Below are positions 1 to 7,650 of a stretch of DNA of 13,827 bases, one piece after another. The stretch is from positions 1 to 13,827 of the forward strand of contig JASCIV010000705.1 in assembly GCA_030374735.1 (NCBI GenBank), in the 5' to 3' direction. The notes under the pieces are model-generated. The model made no database searches. It saw only the letters and a program-made list of their open reading frames with translations, and had not been told where the DNA came from. The position numbers were made by a program, and so were the translations under genes. This DNA comes from Gracilaria caudata. Its lineage: Eukaryota > Rhodophyta > Florideophyceae > Gracilariales > Gracilariaceae. Each line of letters starts with the position of its first letter. Position 1 is the first letter of the stretch.

Positions 1-77
1 CACGAAGTGCTCTCGTAAGCACTAAAATATAAGCAGTTGAATAAACGGGTGCCACCTAATCTATATTACTCCTGAGA
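1..77 (+). repeat. Left copy of 77-bp direct repeat
   Basis: Matches 782-858 at 76 of 77 positions. Near its start it holds a 6-bp hairpin (agtgct at 6-11, agcact at 18-23). It may continue left of the window. Confidence 0.9.
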
Positions 78-238
78 TCCCCCCTCGAACGGTAGGGGTT
101 TAAGAGTCCAAAGGCGTTAAAGCGGTATACGTTCGGAATCCAGAATAGGTGTGCACCGAGAAAGAAGCTTATGCTTCAAAACGTTAGGGATTAGCCAGAT
201 AGTACCATCTGTGAAGTACTCCAGCATAATAAAGGCGG

Positions 239-535
239 CTACAGTTGAGGTTCTGCACCACCATCAAACTTAAATATTTGTTGTGTTTTGTTCACCACTT
301 CCATAAACTTCTGAACAGTCTGGTTACACCTCTTTGGTGCGTGGCTCAACAAAATCTTCTGAATCAGCCGCACTAAAAGCGGCATAAATAGTTGAACGGT
401 TTTCCCGATATTCTTGACGGTAATTATCCATTCAATAAAAGAACCAAATCTTTTGTTATCTTCCCCAGCCTCCGGCGTCACTTCCATGTTCATACGAGCA
501 TAACTGGCGGACATCTTCAGGTTCCTGCTGTGCAA
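239..535 (-). other. Open frame of 98 codons inside the 1-858 element, doubtful
   Basis: The frame opens with TTG. The first ATG in it is at codon 8, so a real start would give about 91 residues. The product is Lys-rich with a hydrophobic stretch (VQLFMPLLVRLIQKILL) and no motif I recognise. Upstream sequence offers no TATA box. It could be a remnant of a coding sequence carried by the element or simply chance. It is listed because it is the only sizeable frame in the interior. Confidence 0.15.
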
Positions 536-781
536 TGGACAGTTCAGAAAAACAACGAGATGCGCTCGACTTCAGTTGCTGTCATGAAAGGCGCGAAGAA
601 GATAGATTCGGCATGAAAAGTGTCCTGTTCATTGACTAGAACACAATAAAAGCATCGCAGTTGCGAGGGCAGCGTGCCCTCAGGCCCATAACCTCTTACA
701 GCGAATGCATTATGAGGCGTTGGAGGACTCGACTCTATGTCTAGTCCTCCTCAGCACTGCCTTTATATTGAGTGTAGGGAG

Positions 782-858
782 CACAAAGTGCTCTCGTAAG
801 CACTAAAATATAAGCAGTTGAATAAACGGGTGCCACCTAATCTATATTACTCCTGAGA
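782..858 (+). repeat. Right copy of 77-bp direct repeat
   Basis: Same orientation as 1-77, offset 781 bases. It is followed almost at once, at 861, by dispersed repeat copy A. Confidence 0.9.
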
Positions 859-860
859 AG

Positions 861-1188
861 TATTCATGCTCGAGTGCCTCAAAAAAGGAACCAGTGTCAA
901 TAGTTATTCTGCCATGAGCGTCATCAGTCAATGCTGCGACAAGCAATTATCATTTGCTGAGCCTGATATGCTGCCAGTTGATGTTGTATAGAACGTAATA
1001 AACTTGCGTCTATTGAATGATTCATATACATGTGCTACCCTTATCGTCATGTTTACGTGATGAGACGACTAAAAGGATTCCACGTAGTTTCCCATGACGT
1101 ATTGTGAAAAATGTGATCTACGCATATGTATCTTATTTAGACTTCAGATCCATTGCCAACTTTTTGATCCGAAACAAATCAGAATATT
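861..1188 (+). repeat. Dispersed repeat copy A (short form)
   Basis: Aligns with 4582-5212 in the same orientation. Bases 861-1070 match 4582-4791 with about 34 mismatches in 210 gap-free columns (about 84% by eye), and 1072-1188 match 5096-5212 with about 11 mismatches and one single-base gap. Copy A lacks about 304 bp present in copy B between these blocks. It translates similarly to copy B (shared QLSFAE, VDVV and TCATLIV stretches) but with in-frame stops, so any ancestral coding capacity is lost. Its 5' end abuts the 77-bp repeat. Confidence 0.85.
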
Positions 1189-1689
1189 TAACACACACAA
1201 GATTTTGCTGTGACATGATGCCATCAAAAAGACACGTGCCCAATACTTTGGTGGCCAATGAAGAGCGCGCGCCAGTTGGCGCTCAGCGCCAGCTTGCGCG
1301 TTTGTGCTTGCGAGATCATCTTGCGAGTCGCGGCCAGCACACGGCGACGCACGACGGCAGGCGCCCAACAGCAGCGCCACTGCGTGCGACGGCGCTGAAT
1401 CAGTGGTCAACCGGGGGATGTTTGTGTTAGCGCGTCACTGACGACGGGCTACGTCGTAGCGAGCGACTGGCTGCTTGTGCGCAGCCTTGAAGCCACTCCT
1501 TCCAGCGGCCCGGCAAGGGCGCGTTGGCCAAAGCTCCTGCGAGCGTGGCTGATGAGTCATCACCATGTATGTGTCGGCGGCGCCACAGCGCGCACCGTCC
1601 AGCGCTTGCCATAAGACATTCACGTACCGTCGTAGTCTTCGCGGAGCGCTGGCACGGAGGCCGCTTCGTTTGTTGGTACTCGGCAAAGC
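1189..1689. other. 5' flank of ankyrin gene; composition switch, no gene seen
   Basis: Composition changes from AT-rich to GC-rich near 1250. Overlapping palindromes sit at 1269-1291 (gcgcca/tggcgc, then tggcgct-c-agcgcca). Several frames are open on both strands, as expected in GC-rich DNA. None starts convincingly or resembles a family I know. The region should hold the promoter of the ankyrin gene, but no TATAAA-type box is visible. Confidence 0.5.
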
Positions 1690-3126
1690 ATGGGTCGCGA
1701 ATACGAGCTCAAGAAAGCCGTTCTGGGAGGCGATTCGGGCAGAGTGCGGCAGCTGCTTGAGAGCGGAGCCGACTTGCACGGAGTAGACCACTATGGCTGG
1801 ACTGCGTTGCATTATGCCGCCAGAGACGGACACATGGACGTGGTGAAGGAGCTACTGCTGCGCGGCGCCGATGCGCATACGGAGGACGAGTATTGTCAGA
1901 ATGCGTTGCATGTGGCCGCCTTCAACGGAAACATGCACGTCGTGGACGAGCTGCTGCGTCACAGCACCGCCGGGCATGAATCGACCGAAGATGGCGGCAT
2001 CGCGTTACGTATTGCCGCTCGGCGTGGGCAGAGAGACAACGTGATGAAGCTACTGCAGCGCGGCTGCGACGTGCACAGTGCGACCGAAGATGGTTGGAAT
2101 GCGTTGCACTTTGCCGCTATGAACGGGCACATGGCCATTGTGGACGAGCTGCTGCAGCACAGCGCCGACGTACAGCGTGCCAGCAAGGCTGGTGCGAATG
2201 CGTTTCACTTTGCCACCTCGGGCGGGCACTTGCACTTGATGAGAGAGCTGTTGCAGCGCGGCGCCGAACTAGACACTGCGACTAAAGCTGGTCAGAATGC
2301 GTTGCATATTGCCGCCCAAAACGGGCTCATGGATGTGGTGAAGGAGCTGCTACTGCGCGGCGCCGACTTGTGCAGTGTAGACAACGACGGTTGGAGTGCG
2401 TTGCATCACGCTGCCCGCGACGGACACTTGGAGCTGGTGAACGAGCTGCTGCAGCGCAGCATGCACTTGCACGGCGCAGACAACTTTGATCGGAACGTGT
2501 TACATCTCGCCGCGACGAACGGACACATGCAGCTGGTGAAAGAGCTGCTGCAGCGCGGCGCCGACTTGCACAGCGTAGACGACTTTGATCGGAACGTGTT
2601 GCATCTGACCGCGATGAACGGACAGATGGAGGTGGTGAAGGAGCTGCTGCAGCGCGGCGCCGACTTGAACAGTGCAGACAACTACGGTCGCAATGCGTTG
2701 CATCTCGCCGCGATGAACGGACACATGGAGGTGGTGAAGGAGCTGCTGCAGCGCGGCGCCGACTTGCACAGTGCGGACAACTACGGTCGCAATGCGTTGC
2801 ATCTCACCGCGATGTACGGACACACTGACGTGGTGGTGGAGCTGCTGGAACGCGGCGCCGACTTGCACATCGCAGACAAGCACGGTGTCAAGGCGTTGCA
2901 TCTCAGCGCGATGTACGGACAAATTGAAGTGCTGGTGGAGCTGCTGGAACACGGCGCCGACTTGCATAGTACAGACAAGAACGGTCGCAATGCATTGGAT
3001 CATGCTACCCGACGCGGACACATGGAGGTGGTTGACGAGCTGGTGCAGCGCGGCGCCGTCGGCCGGCGGACCTATCGCGCAAGACACCCCCGTCGTGCTG
3101 CTTCGCGCGCGAAGTCGAGTTGGTAG
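1690..3126 (+). CDS. Ankyrin-repeat protein, 478 aa, 14 repeats
   Basis: Almost the whole protein is ankyrin repeats, a helix-turn-helix-loop fold used for protein-protein binding. No catalytic domain, signal peptide or membrane segment is present, so a cytosolic or nuclear scaffold role is inferred and the partner is unknown. A capping unit (residues 1-36) is followed by thirteen units in a strict 33-residue register from W37 to the end with no insertions. The core is xNALHLAAxNGHMEVVKELLQ, then RGADLHSADNYG. The ATG at 1690 is the first after an in-frame stop at 1633, and the protein enters repeat 1 directly. Units 9-12 are very alike: units 10 and 11 differ at about 8 of 99 bases, while early units are diverged, so the C-terminal half expanded more recently. 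The final unit runs into a basic tail (RRAASRAK) and TAG. The coding region is about 67% G+C in a counted line (2701-2760), unlike the flanks. No intron is needed. The gene lies between repeat copies A and B. Confidence 0.85.
   Translation: MGREYELKKAVLGGDSGRVRQLLESGADLHGVDHYGWTALHYAARDGHMDVVKELLLRGADAHTEDEYCQNALHVAAFNGNMHVVDELLRHSTAGHESTEDGGIALRIAARRGQRDNVMKLLQRGCDVHSATEDGWNALHFAAMNGHMAIVDELLQHSADVQRASKAGANAFHFATSGGHLHLMRELLQRGAELDTATKAGQNALHIAAQNGLMDVVKELLLRGADLCSVDNDGWSALHHAARDGHLELVNELLQRSMHLHGADNFDRNVLHLAATNGHMQLVKELLQRGADLHSVDDFDRNVLHLTAMNGQMEVVKELLQRGADLNSADNYGRNALHLAAMNGHMEVVKELLQRGADLHSADNYGRNALHLTAMYGHTDVVVELLERGADLHIADKHGVKALHLSAMYGQIEVLVELLEHGADLHSTDKNGRNALDHATRRGHMEVVDELVQRGAVGRRTYRARHPRRAASRAKSSW
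2491..2886 (+). repeat. Highly similar tandem 99-bp units (ankyrin repeats 9-12)
   Basis: Four consecutive 99-bp units start at 2491, 2590, 2689 and 2788, each opening with codons for RN(V/A)LHL. The shared block gagctgctgcagcgcggcg recurs with few changes. This is the least diverged part of the ankyrin array and marks recent unequal exchange or gene conversion. Confidence 0.8.
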
Positions 3127-3219
3127 GTGCTCTGCTCGGTGGTAGCAGTGGTATCGACAGGTGGCCCTTCCCATCTAAGATACCTCCGTCGCGCAGCTTC
3201 GCGCGCGAAGTTGAGTAAC
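3084..3219 (+). repeat. Two in-frame copies of a 96-bp-spaced tail motif
   Basis: The segment at about 3087-3123 (ccccgtcgtgctgcttcgcg, continuing) recurs 96 bases later at 3183-3219. Each copy contains the perfect 14-bp palindrome cttcgcgcgcgaag (3101-3114 and 3197-3210). The spacing is 32 codons, so both copies encode RRAASRAK in the ankyrin frame. The TAG at 3124 separates them, and the frame is then open to TGA at 3250-3252. Confidence 0.75.
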
Positions 3220-4060
3220 CGCACCGAGCGCTCGCGTGTCGCGGCGAGTTGAGGTACGGCGGGACCGACAGATCGTGCCACACGCCGAATCGAACTGACG
3301 CCGTTCAGCGGAGACGTGGGAAGCGGGTGCGAGCAGAGCAGCACGAATCGAGATGCTGGAGCCGCGCGCGCGGGTGGATGGGCGGGGTTCGTCGAGGACG
3401 GCGATGGGCGGCAACGTGTGCTGCAGAAGGGCTGCGAGGCGGTCGGCGACGGACGAGCGCGTGCACGATGTGGCGCGCGCTGCGCTCGATGAGGTGTTCC
3501 GGTGTGCGTGGTAGACGGCGTGACAGCGGTGTGCGCGCACGAACGTTGAGTGCGCGGCAGGAATGGTACACCACCAGCGCTGCCCGTCAGTGGCTCAGCG
3601 TTTGGACGCCACGCGATCGCAAAAGGCGCGACAAGAACGACTGTTCACTGTGGCTGAGGCAGTTTTGCAATGCGCTGGCGCGCGCGACGAGCAGCAAGAG
3701 GCGTCAAAAATGCGGCGGGACGGTGGGTCGTACGAAGTGCGCGCAGCGGCTGGGAACGTTGCGCCGCGGGCCGGTGGAATGGTCGGGTCGCATCATCTCG
3801 CGCCATCGCGGAGGACGCAACGGAGCGTGGAGAAGCGCTGCGCGCGGCAAGAGCGTTGGGCGCGAGAGGAAAGTCGCCGCGGCGAGGCGCGAGAGTGGCG
3901 GCGGCGTTGTTGCGCGGCGCGGACAGTGGCGGGCGGCGGCGACTGCAGCGGGGCGCGAGCGACGGGACGGGACGGCGACGCCGCAGCGCACTCGACAGCA
4001 GTGCGCGATGTGGGCGGTGCACATCGGCGACGTGGTCGATGGGGACACGTTGTGACACCT
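3127..4060. other. Very GC-rich tail of the island, no convincing gene
   Basis: G+C reaches 49 of 60 bases in 3901-3960. Long frames are open at once on both strands, including plus frames at 3249-4055 and 3563-4135 and minus frames around 3645-4174. All are dominated by Arg, Ala and Gly, the signature of stop-poor GC-rich DNA rather than selection. A stretch near 3895-3960 reads AALLRGADS, faintly like an ankyrin helix, but has no period. It may be decayed island sequence or untranslated 3' sequence of the ankyrin transcript. No gene is called. Confidence 0.5.
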
Positions 4061-4079
4061 GAGCTGATCAGCGTAGACT

Positions 4080-4112
4080 CCACATCGGCTCTTCGCCGTA
4101 GAGCCGATGTGG
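4080..4112. repeat. Perfect 13-bp inverted repeat with 7-nt loop
   Basis: Arms ccacatcggctct (4080-4092) and agagccgatgtgg (4100-4112) are exact reverse complements around tcgccgt. Pairing resumes beyond one mismatch. The hairpin sits at the point where G+C falls from island to ordinary levels, so it may be a transposon end, a structured 3' end or a cruciform site. There is no T-run to suggest a bacterial-type terminator. Confidence 0.85.
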
Positions 4113-4581
4113 TGTTGAAGGGCACATGGGTATAATTTGAAGCACAGCTTTGGCCAATCATTTCGCACCCTCAACGTGCAATAACATTGTCTAGATTAGG
4201 AAGTAATTATCAACTACTGTAAAGCCATCTGCTAAGAGCTCTGTTTGTGCCAAAATCCGGCCCTGACGTGCTTTTCTGAACATGATACAACGTTCTCCTG
4301 GTTACAAAACTATCGCCTTTTGTTAATGCAGTGAGTTGGGGAGGTCTTTCAATATTGCATTAATGTAAAAGGTTATCTTGCTTCTGAAAAAGATAGGACG
4401 TTCTGTGCATTTTTACCTGAAAATACTTGGACATGGCACAAAGTGCAATACAAACGAGACCATACCAAAAGGGCATTTTCCCGCACACCCCTGGAGTGTG
4501 CCCGAAAATGAAGCTAGTTTGCGTGATTGTTAATAAAGAATTTCGTAATCTGCCTCATCATGATGCTAGTAGTTAGCACAA
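4113..4581. other. AT-richer intergenic stretch before repeat copy B
   Basis: About 40% G+C in 4201-4260, with no gene seen. It contains an imperfect inverted repeat at 4474-4510: cattttc pairs with gaaaatg and gcacac with gtgtgc, separated by two opposed cc mismatches. It could be an old element terminus. Confidence 0.5.
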
Positions 4582-5212
4582 TATTCATGCTCGAGTGCCA
4601 CCTGAAAGTAACCGGTGACAATAGCCATTCTGTCCTGAACGTCGTCAATCGATGCTGGTTCAAGCAACTATCATTTGCTGAGCTTGATATTCTGCTAGTT
4701 GATGTTGTATGGAACGTAACAAACTTGCGTTTACTGGATGATTCAGGTACATGTGCTACTCTTATCGTCATTCTTAGGTGATAAGACGACTCTAGGACAG
4801 CATGGGGCAAAGAGGTCAAGTGCCCCAAGTGCCTTTGCTGGTTGGAGTCAGAAGAGCAGAATCTCTATGAGACATCACCAATCCCAAGGTTGGGTAATTG
4901 GGCGGGGTACAAACGGTGTACAGTAGGGAGACCAAGAAGATGTATTTTGTGTCCGCGCGCGTTATCGATGACGCTTCACGCGAGAATGGAACGCACAGTA
5001 AGTCCTCTTCAGTGGCTCACAGTGCGGAGGTTGAATTATCTGCGTGTTAGGTGGAGTAGCATAACCGACGAAATATGTCTGTCTGACAATGGCACAAAGG
5101 ATTCCACGTAGTTTCCGATGACGCATTGTCAAGAATGTGATCTACGCATATGTGTCTTATTTACACTTCAGATCCATTGCCGACTTTTGATCCAAAATAG
5201 ATCACAATATTA
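4582..5212 (+). repeat. Dispersed repeat copy B (long form)
   Basis: Direct-orientation copy of 861-1188 that holds about 304 extra bp (about 4792-5095) inside it. The 4527-4781 frame encodes a hydrophobic, coding-like stretch (FAELDILLVDVVWNVTNLRL) ending in stops. A second frame (4842-5111) runs through the extra segment and contains CILCPRAL, with CPKC in the same frame just upstream of its ATG. This suggests the long form is nearer the ancestral, once coding, element and copy A is deleted. I could not assign it to a transposon superfamily. Confidence 0.8.
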
Positions 5213-5283
5213 TTCTGAAAATTTATGAAGGATCTTCTTTGTGGAGGGGGCCTCTCTGTACTTTCTGTCATCGTTGTGTACTA

Positions 5284-5311
5284 CGTCCGTCTGTATTCGT
5301 CCGTCTGTATT
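5284..5311 (+). repeat. 14-bp tandem duplication
   Basis: The unit cgtccgtctgtatt occurs twice in tandem, followed by a further cgt. It lies about 240 bases upstream of the TATA box of the next gene and is probably a slippage product. Confidence 0.8.
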
Positions 5312-5548
5312 CGTGACTCACAATCACAGCGAGAGAATTGCAGCTGTCACCCTCGCAAAGCGCGTAGAACAACGGATAACGTCTGACATTATATGTTATT
5401 ATGTCTTCCCAGCATTTATATCCTGAACCTTTGCCATCCGTCATGTGGAGTTGTGCACGAGTGTGGCATCTTTTTCATCCCACGTCAAACGCTTGAAGTC
5501 CTTACTGAAGCATTATTGTTGCAATGAATGCGGCGAACGCTTTCGCAC

Positions 5549-5556
5549 TATAAAAG
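5549..5556 (+). promoter_or_regulatory. TATA box (TATAAAAG) of the 197-aa secreted protein gene
   Basis: TATAAAAG followed by ggag, 66 bases before the ATG at 5622. This leaves about 35-40 bases of 5' UTR if transcription starts about 30 bases downstream. The same octamer precedes the secreted-peptide gene at the right edge. Confidence 0.65.
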
Positions 5557-5621
5557 GGAGGCTTCAGTTCAGTCCCGCTTTCAACAAGCAACTCAAGCTT
5601 TCTTTCGACATCAGTTCCAAG

Positions 5622-6215
5622 ATGATCCACACATTGTTCGCCTTCCTTCTTCTGGCAGCTACTGCCTTGGCTTCAACATGCCCAGTCAATCTTCCCTTAC
5701 CATCCTCAATTGCTGGTCGCTCTATCAGTATGAGGAGATCGTGTGGCCCAGCACGCTTTGTCGCTTACGGAGGAGCCAGTGTTAGCGACACCGAAATTCG
5801 CTACAAGCCTTTCCAAGAGGATTTCAACCATGGCTCGGTGAATCCAGGTTGGGTGTGCCCGCAGCAGTTCATTTTCAAAATGGAAAAATGGGCCCCGCTG
5901 TTGACTGAACTTCCTCGTCTTGTGATCCCGTCGGACGTTGACCGCAATAGTGATTACTGTGATCGGGAGCAGGCCAGGCAGAAAATTCTATCAAGGCCGA
6001 ATGGAAACACTCGTGATAAGTTCATTGAGGGACTGAATGCTGCGATCAGTGGAATTACATTCCTTCGTGATCATGAGTGCCGCACGCCGACGAATCCGTC
6101 AGCGCCGCCACTGCCTTTCACATACACAGAAGAACATCTGCATGGCTGGTTGAACGCACCATTAGCGTATTTGCTCAGTGTGGCATACAACTTTGGACTG
6201 TGCTTGAACATCTAA
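5622..6215 (+). CDS. Small secreted protein with six cysteines, 197 aa, unknown function
   Basis: The ATG at 5622 is chosen because it opens a classic signal peptide (MIHTLFAFLLLAATALAS, likely cleaved near residue 18) and lies 66 bases after a TATA box. The open frame further upstream has only a GTG and would bury the signal. The mature protein has six cysteines (residues 20, 41, 79, 113, 153, 194), enough for three disulfides, and a Pro-rich patch near 158-165, with no domain I recognise. It should act outside the cell or in the secretory pathway. The last 16 residues are uncertain: a GTATTT donor at 6167, a CTAAC branch-like site overlapping the TAA, and a pyrimidine-rich stretch ending in cag at 6232-6234 would define a 68-base intron. 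That model replaces the end with IFFSYYGYDPSKTLQPAYGN and two more residues, stopping at 6304. The unspliced form keeps an even cysteine number. Confidence 0.7.
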   Translation: MIHTLFAFLLLAATALASTCPVNLPLPSSIAGRSISMRRSCGPARFVAYGGASVSDTEIRYKPFQEDFNHGSVNPGWVCPQQFIFKMEKWAPLLTELPRLVIPSDVDRNSDYCDREQARQKILSRPNGNTRDKFIEGLNAAISGITFLRDHECRTPTNPSAPPLPFTYTEEHLHGWLNAPLAYLLSVAYNFGLCLNI

Positions 6216-6353
6216 CTCTCCCGCACTACCGCAGGATCTTTTTCAGTTATTATGGGTATGACCCTTCGAAAACCTTGCAACCTGCATATGGAAATGTACG
6301 CTAGAGCCTGCAACAGACATTAATGCTTAATTACTTTTGAGACACTGCGAGAT

Positions 6354-6359
6354 AATAAA
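6354..6359 (+). promoter_or_regulatory. Possible poly(A) signal AATAAA
   Basis: AATAAA 139 bases after the stop of the 197-aa secreted protein gene and 50 bases after the stop of its alternative spliced form. It is plausible but a common hexamer in AT-rich DNA. Confidence 0.3.
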
Positions 6360-7650
6360 TATTATGCTTCTCTCTGCACGATTGAGTGATGATCAGATCG
6401 TGATCCAACCGATAGATCGATTCTTGCTCGCGACACCGTACCAAGGATAAGAGCGTTACCCCTGCATTGTAGACTAGGGCTTTGAAAAGTAGTCTTCCCC
6501 TTGATGGCTTACATTTCCGCAACCAACACGAATGACAGTTAGCCCTCTTAACCTTTGTTGGTTCTCTCCATCTGGTCAAGTAGTAAGTTGGAATTCTCAA
6601 TCTATGGAGGAAAATCTGGCCAATCCTCAAGTTTATCGTAAGATTCTAAACTCCGTGACGATAATTCTCTCGAATCTCTCCCGTTTTCAATTCATGAGCT
6701 TATTTCCAATTTTGCCTTCAAGAGCAGATGAAAAGACGTTTGGCAATCAACGCTTCTCGTCTTGCGGACAAAGATGCAGCATGGATGAGAGGCGTTGATT
6801 GGCAGCTGTTGGTTTACAGTACGTGCAAAGACTCCTGGGAATGAAGACACTCTTGCGAAATGGTGGCCACAAACAACTTCAACACACGTACTGTGTTTGG
6901 GTTGGCCACCACATCATCTACACGGAATCTCGATAAGCACGGTAAGCATTGAACATGCAATCTCAAAAGGAAGATCTGCCAAACATTACCTTCCAGTCTG
7001 GACGCGGGAGATATTGATTCTTGTCTCGGACGAATGATGATGTTCTGAACAAAGTGTTACGTAGGCTTTCACAACCAAGGTGAATCAAAGCCGGAGATTT
7101 GTGGCAGGTTTAATTAATTTTTATCAACGTTAGGGATAGCTCACCTCCAACGGAGATATCAAGTTCTTGCCAATAAGGACGTGTTAGGTGTGTAGGTTCT
7201 CTTTCCTGCTTCCAGGCGATGAAGGAGCTTACCGAATGTTATGGATCTCGATTTTATTTCTCTTAATGTGATTGTCATACTCCGATTCCCTCAGGGAGTC
7301 GTAAAGCTTTTAGCAAGTGTATGAGGTTTGATTAAGCAGTTTCAGGACACTCTTTAGAGCGTCGAGTTAAGACAACACATCACTGAAAAAGCAGCAGGAG
7401 ATGAGATTGTTCAGAAGCAAGTCAATCGTGAGCAAACTGCTTTTGAGTAGTGGCAGCGAATGCCATTCTCTTAAAAAGTTGAATGGAAGCAAAGCAAAAA
7501 CCCTCCTGAAGCAACATAGTCTCGACAGCAGTGTTCATAAGACATAGGAAGCAAGAAGATGTCTTGCAAAAATCTACTTAAGCAGAATAGATTCTCCCCA
7601 CCTCCAGAGAATATGGCCTGAGTGGACCAACGCCGTCAATAACGCTCAAC
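6360..7650. other. Long intergenic region, no gene recognised
   Basis: About 1.3 kb of ordinary composition (25 G+C of 60 in 7261-7320). The largest frames are an 88-codon plus frame from ATG 6532 and a TTG-opened minus frame at 6331-6630. Neither has a signal peptide, motif or promoter, and both look like chance. No repeats with other parts of the window were seen. The 3' part should hold the promoter of the next gene, but no TATAAAAG is visible within 200 bases of its ATG. Confidence 0.5.

Larger units (their letters stand above)
1..858. mobile_element. Small element bounded by 77-bp direct repeats (TRIM/solo-LTR-like)
   Basis: Bases 1-77 recur at 782-858 with one mismatch (position 4 g versus 785 a), and identity stops abruptly at 77/858. 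The left copy starts at the window edge, so the repeat may be longer. The 704-bp interior has no long coding frame, so any element is non-autonomous. I see no convincing tRNA-complementary primer site after base 77 and no clear polypurine tract before 782, so LTR status is inference. The right end lies within 3 bases of the start of homology between repeat copies A and B, which suggests that the element inserted into or recombined with copy A. A simple segmental duplication is the alternative. Confidence 0.5.

Noticed and set aside
1104..1430. 108-codon plus frame
   Set aside because: It starts inside degenerate repeat copy A with a non-ATG start and crosses the composition boundary, with abrupt change in amino acid make-up.
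2491..2886. CRISPR-like regular repeats
   Set aside because: The 99-bp periodicity is coding ankyrin units with no unrelated spacers, in a eukaryotic context.
2500..3174. 224-codon minus-strand frame opposite the ankyrin array
   Set aside because: Its repeated VHRGEMQRIATV motif is the antisense reading of the 99-bp ankyrin units, and the plus-strand frame matches a known fold.
3249..4055. 268-codon plus frame and its overlapping rivals
   Set aside because: Arg-dominated composition, simultaneous openness on other frames and both strands, and no recognisable domain.
5445..5621. N-terminal extension of the 197-aa secreted protein
   Set aside because: It opens with GTG, contains the TATA box, and would place the signal peptide internally.
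6331..6798. Overlapping frames on both strands of about 90-99 codons
   Set aside because: The minus frame opens with TTG. Neither has motifs, a signal peptide or promoter evidence.
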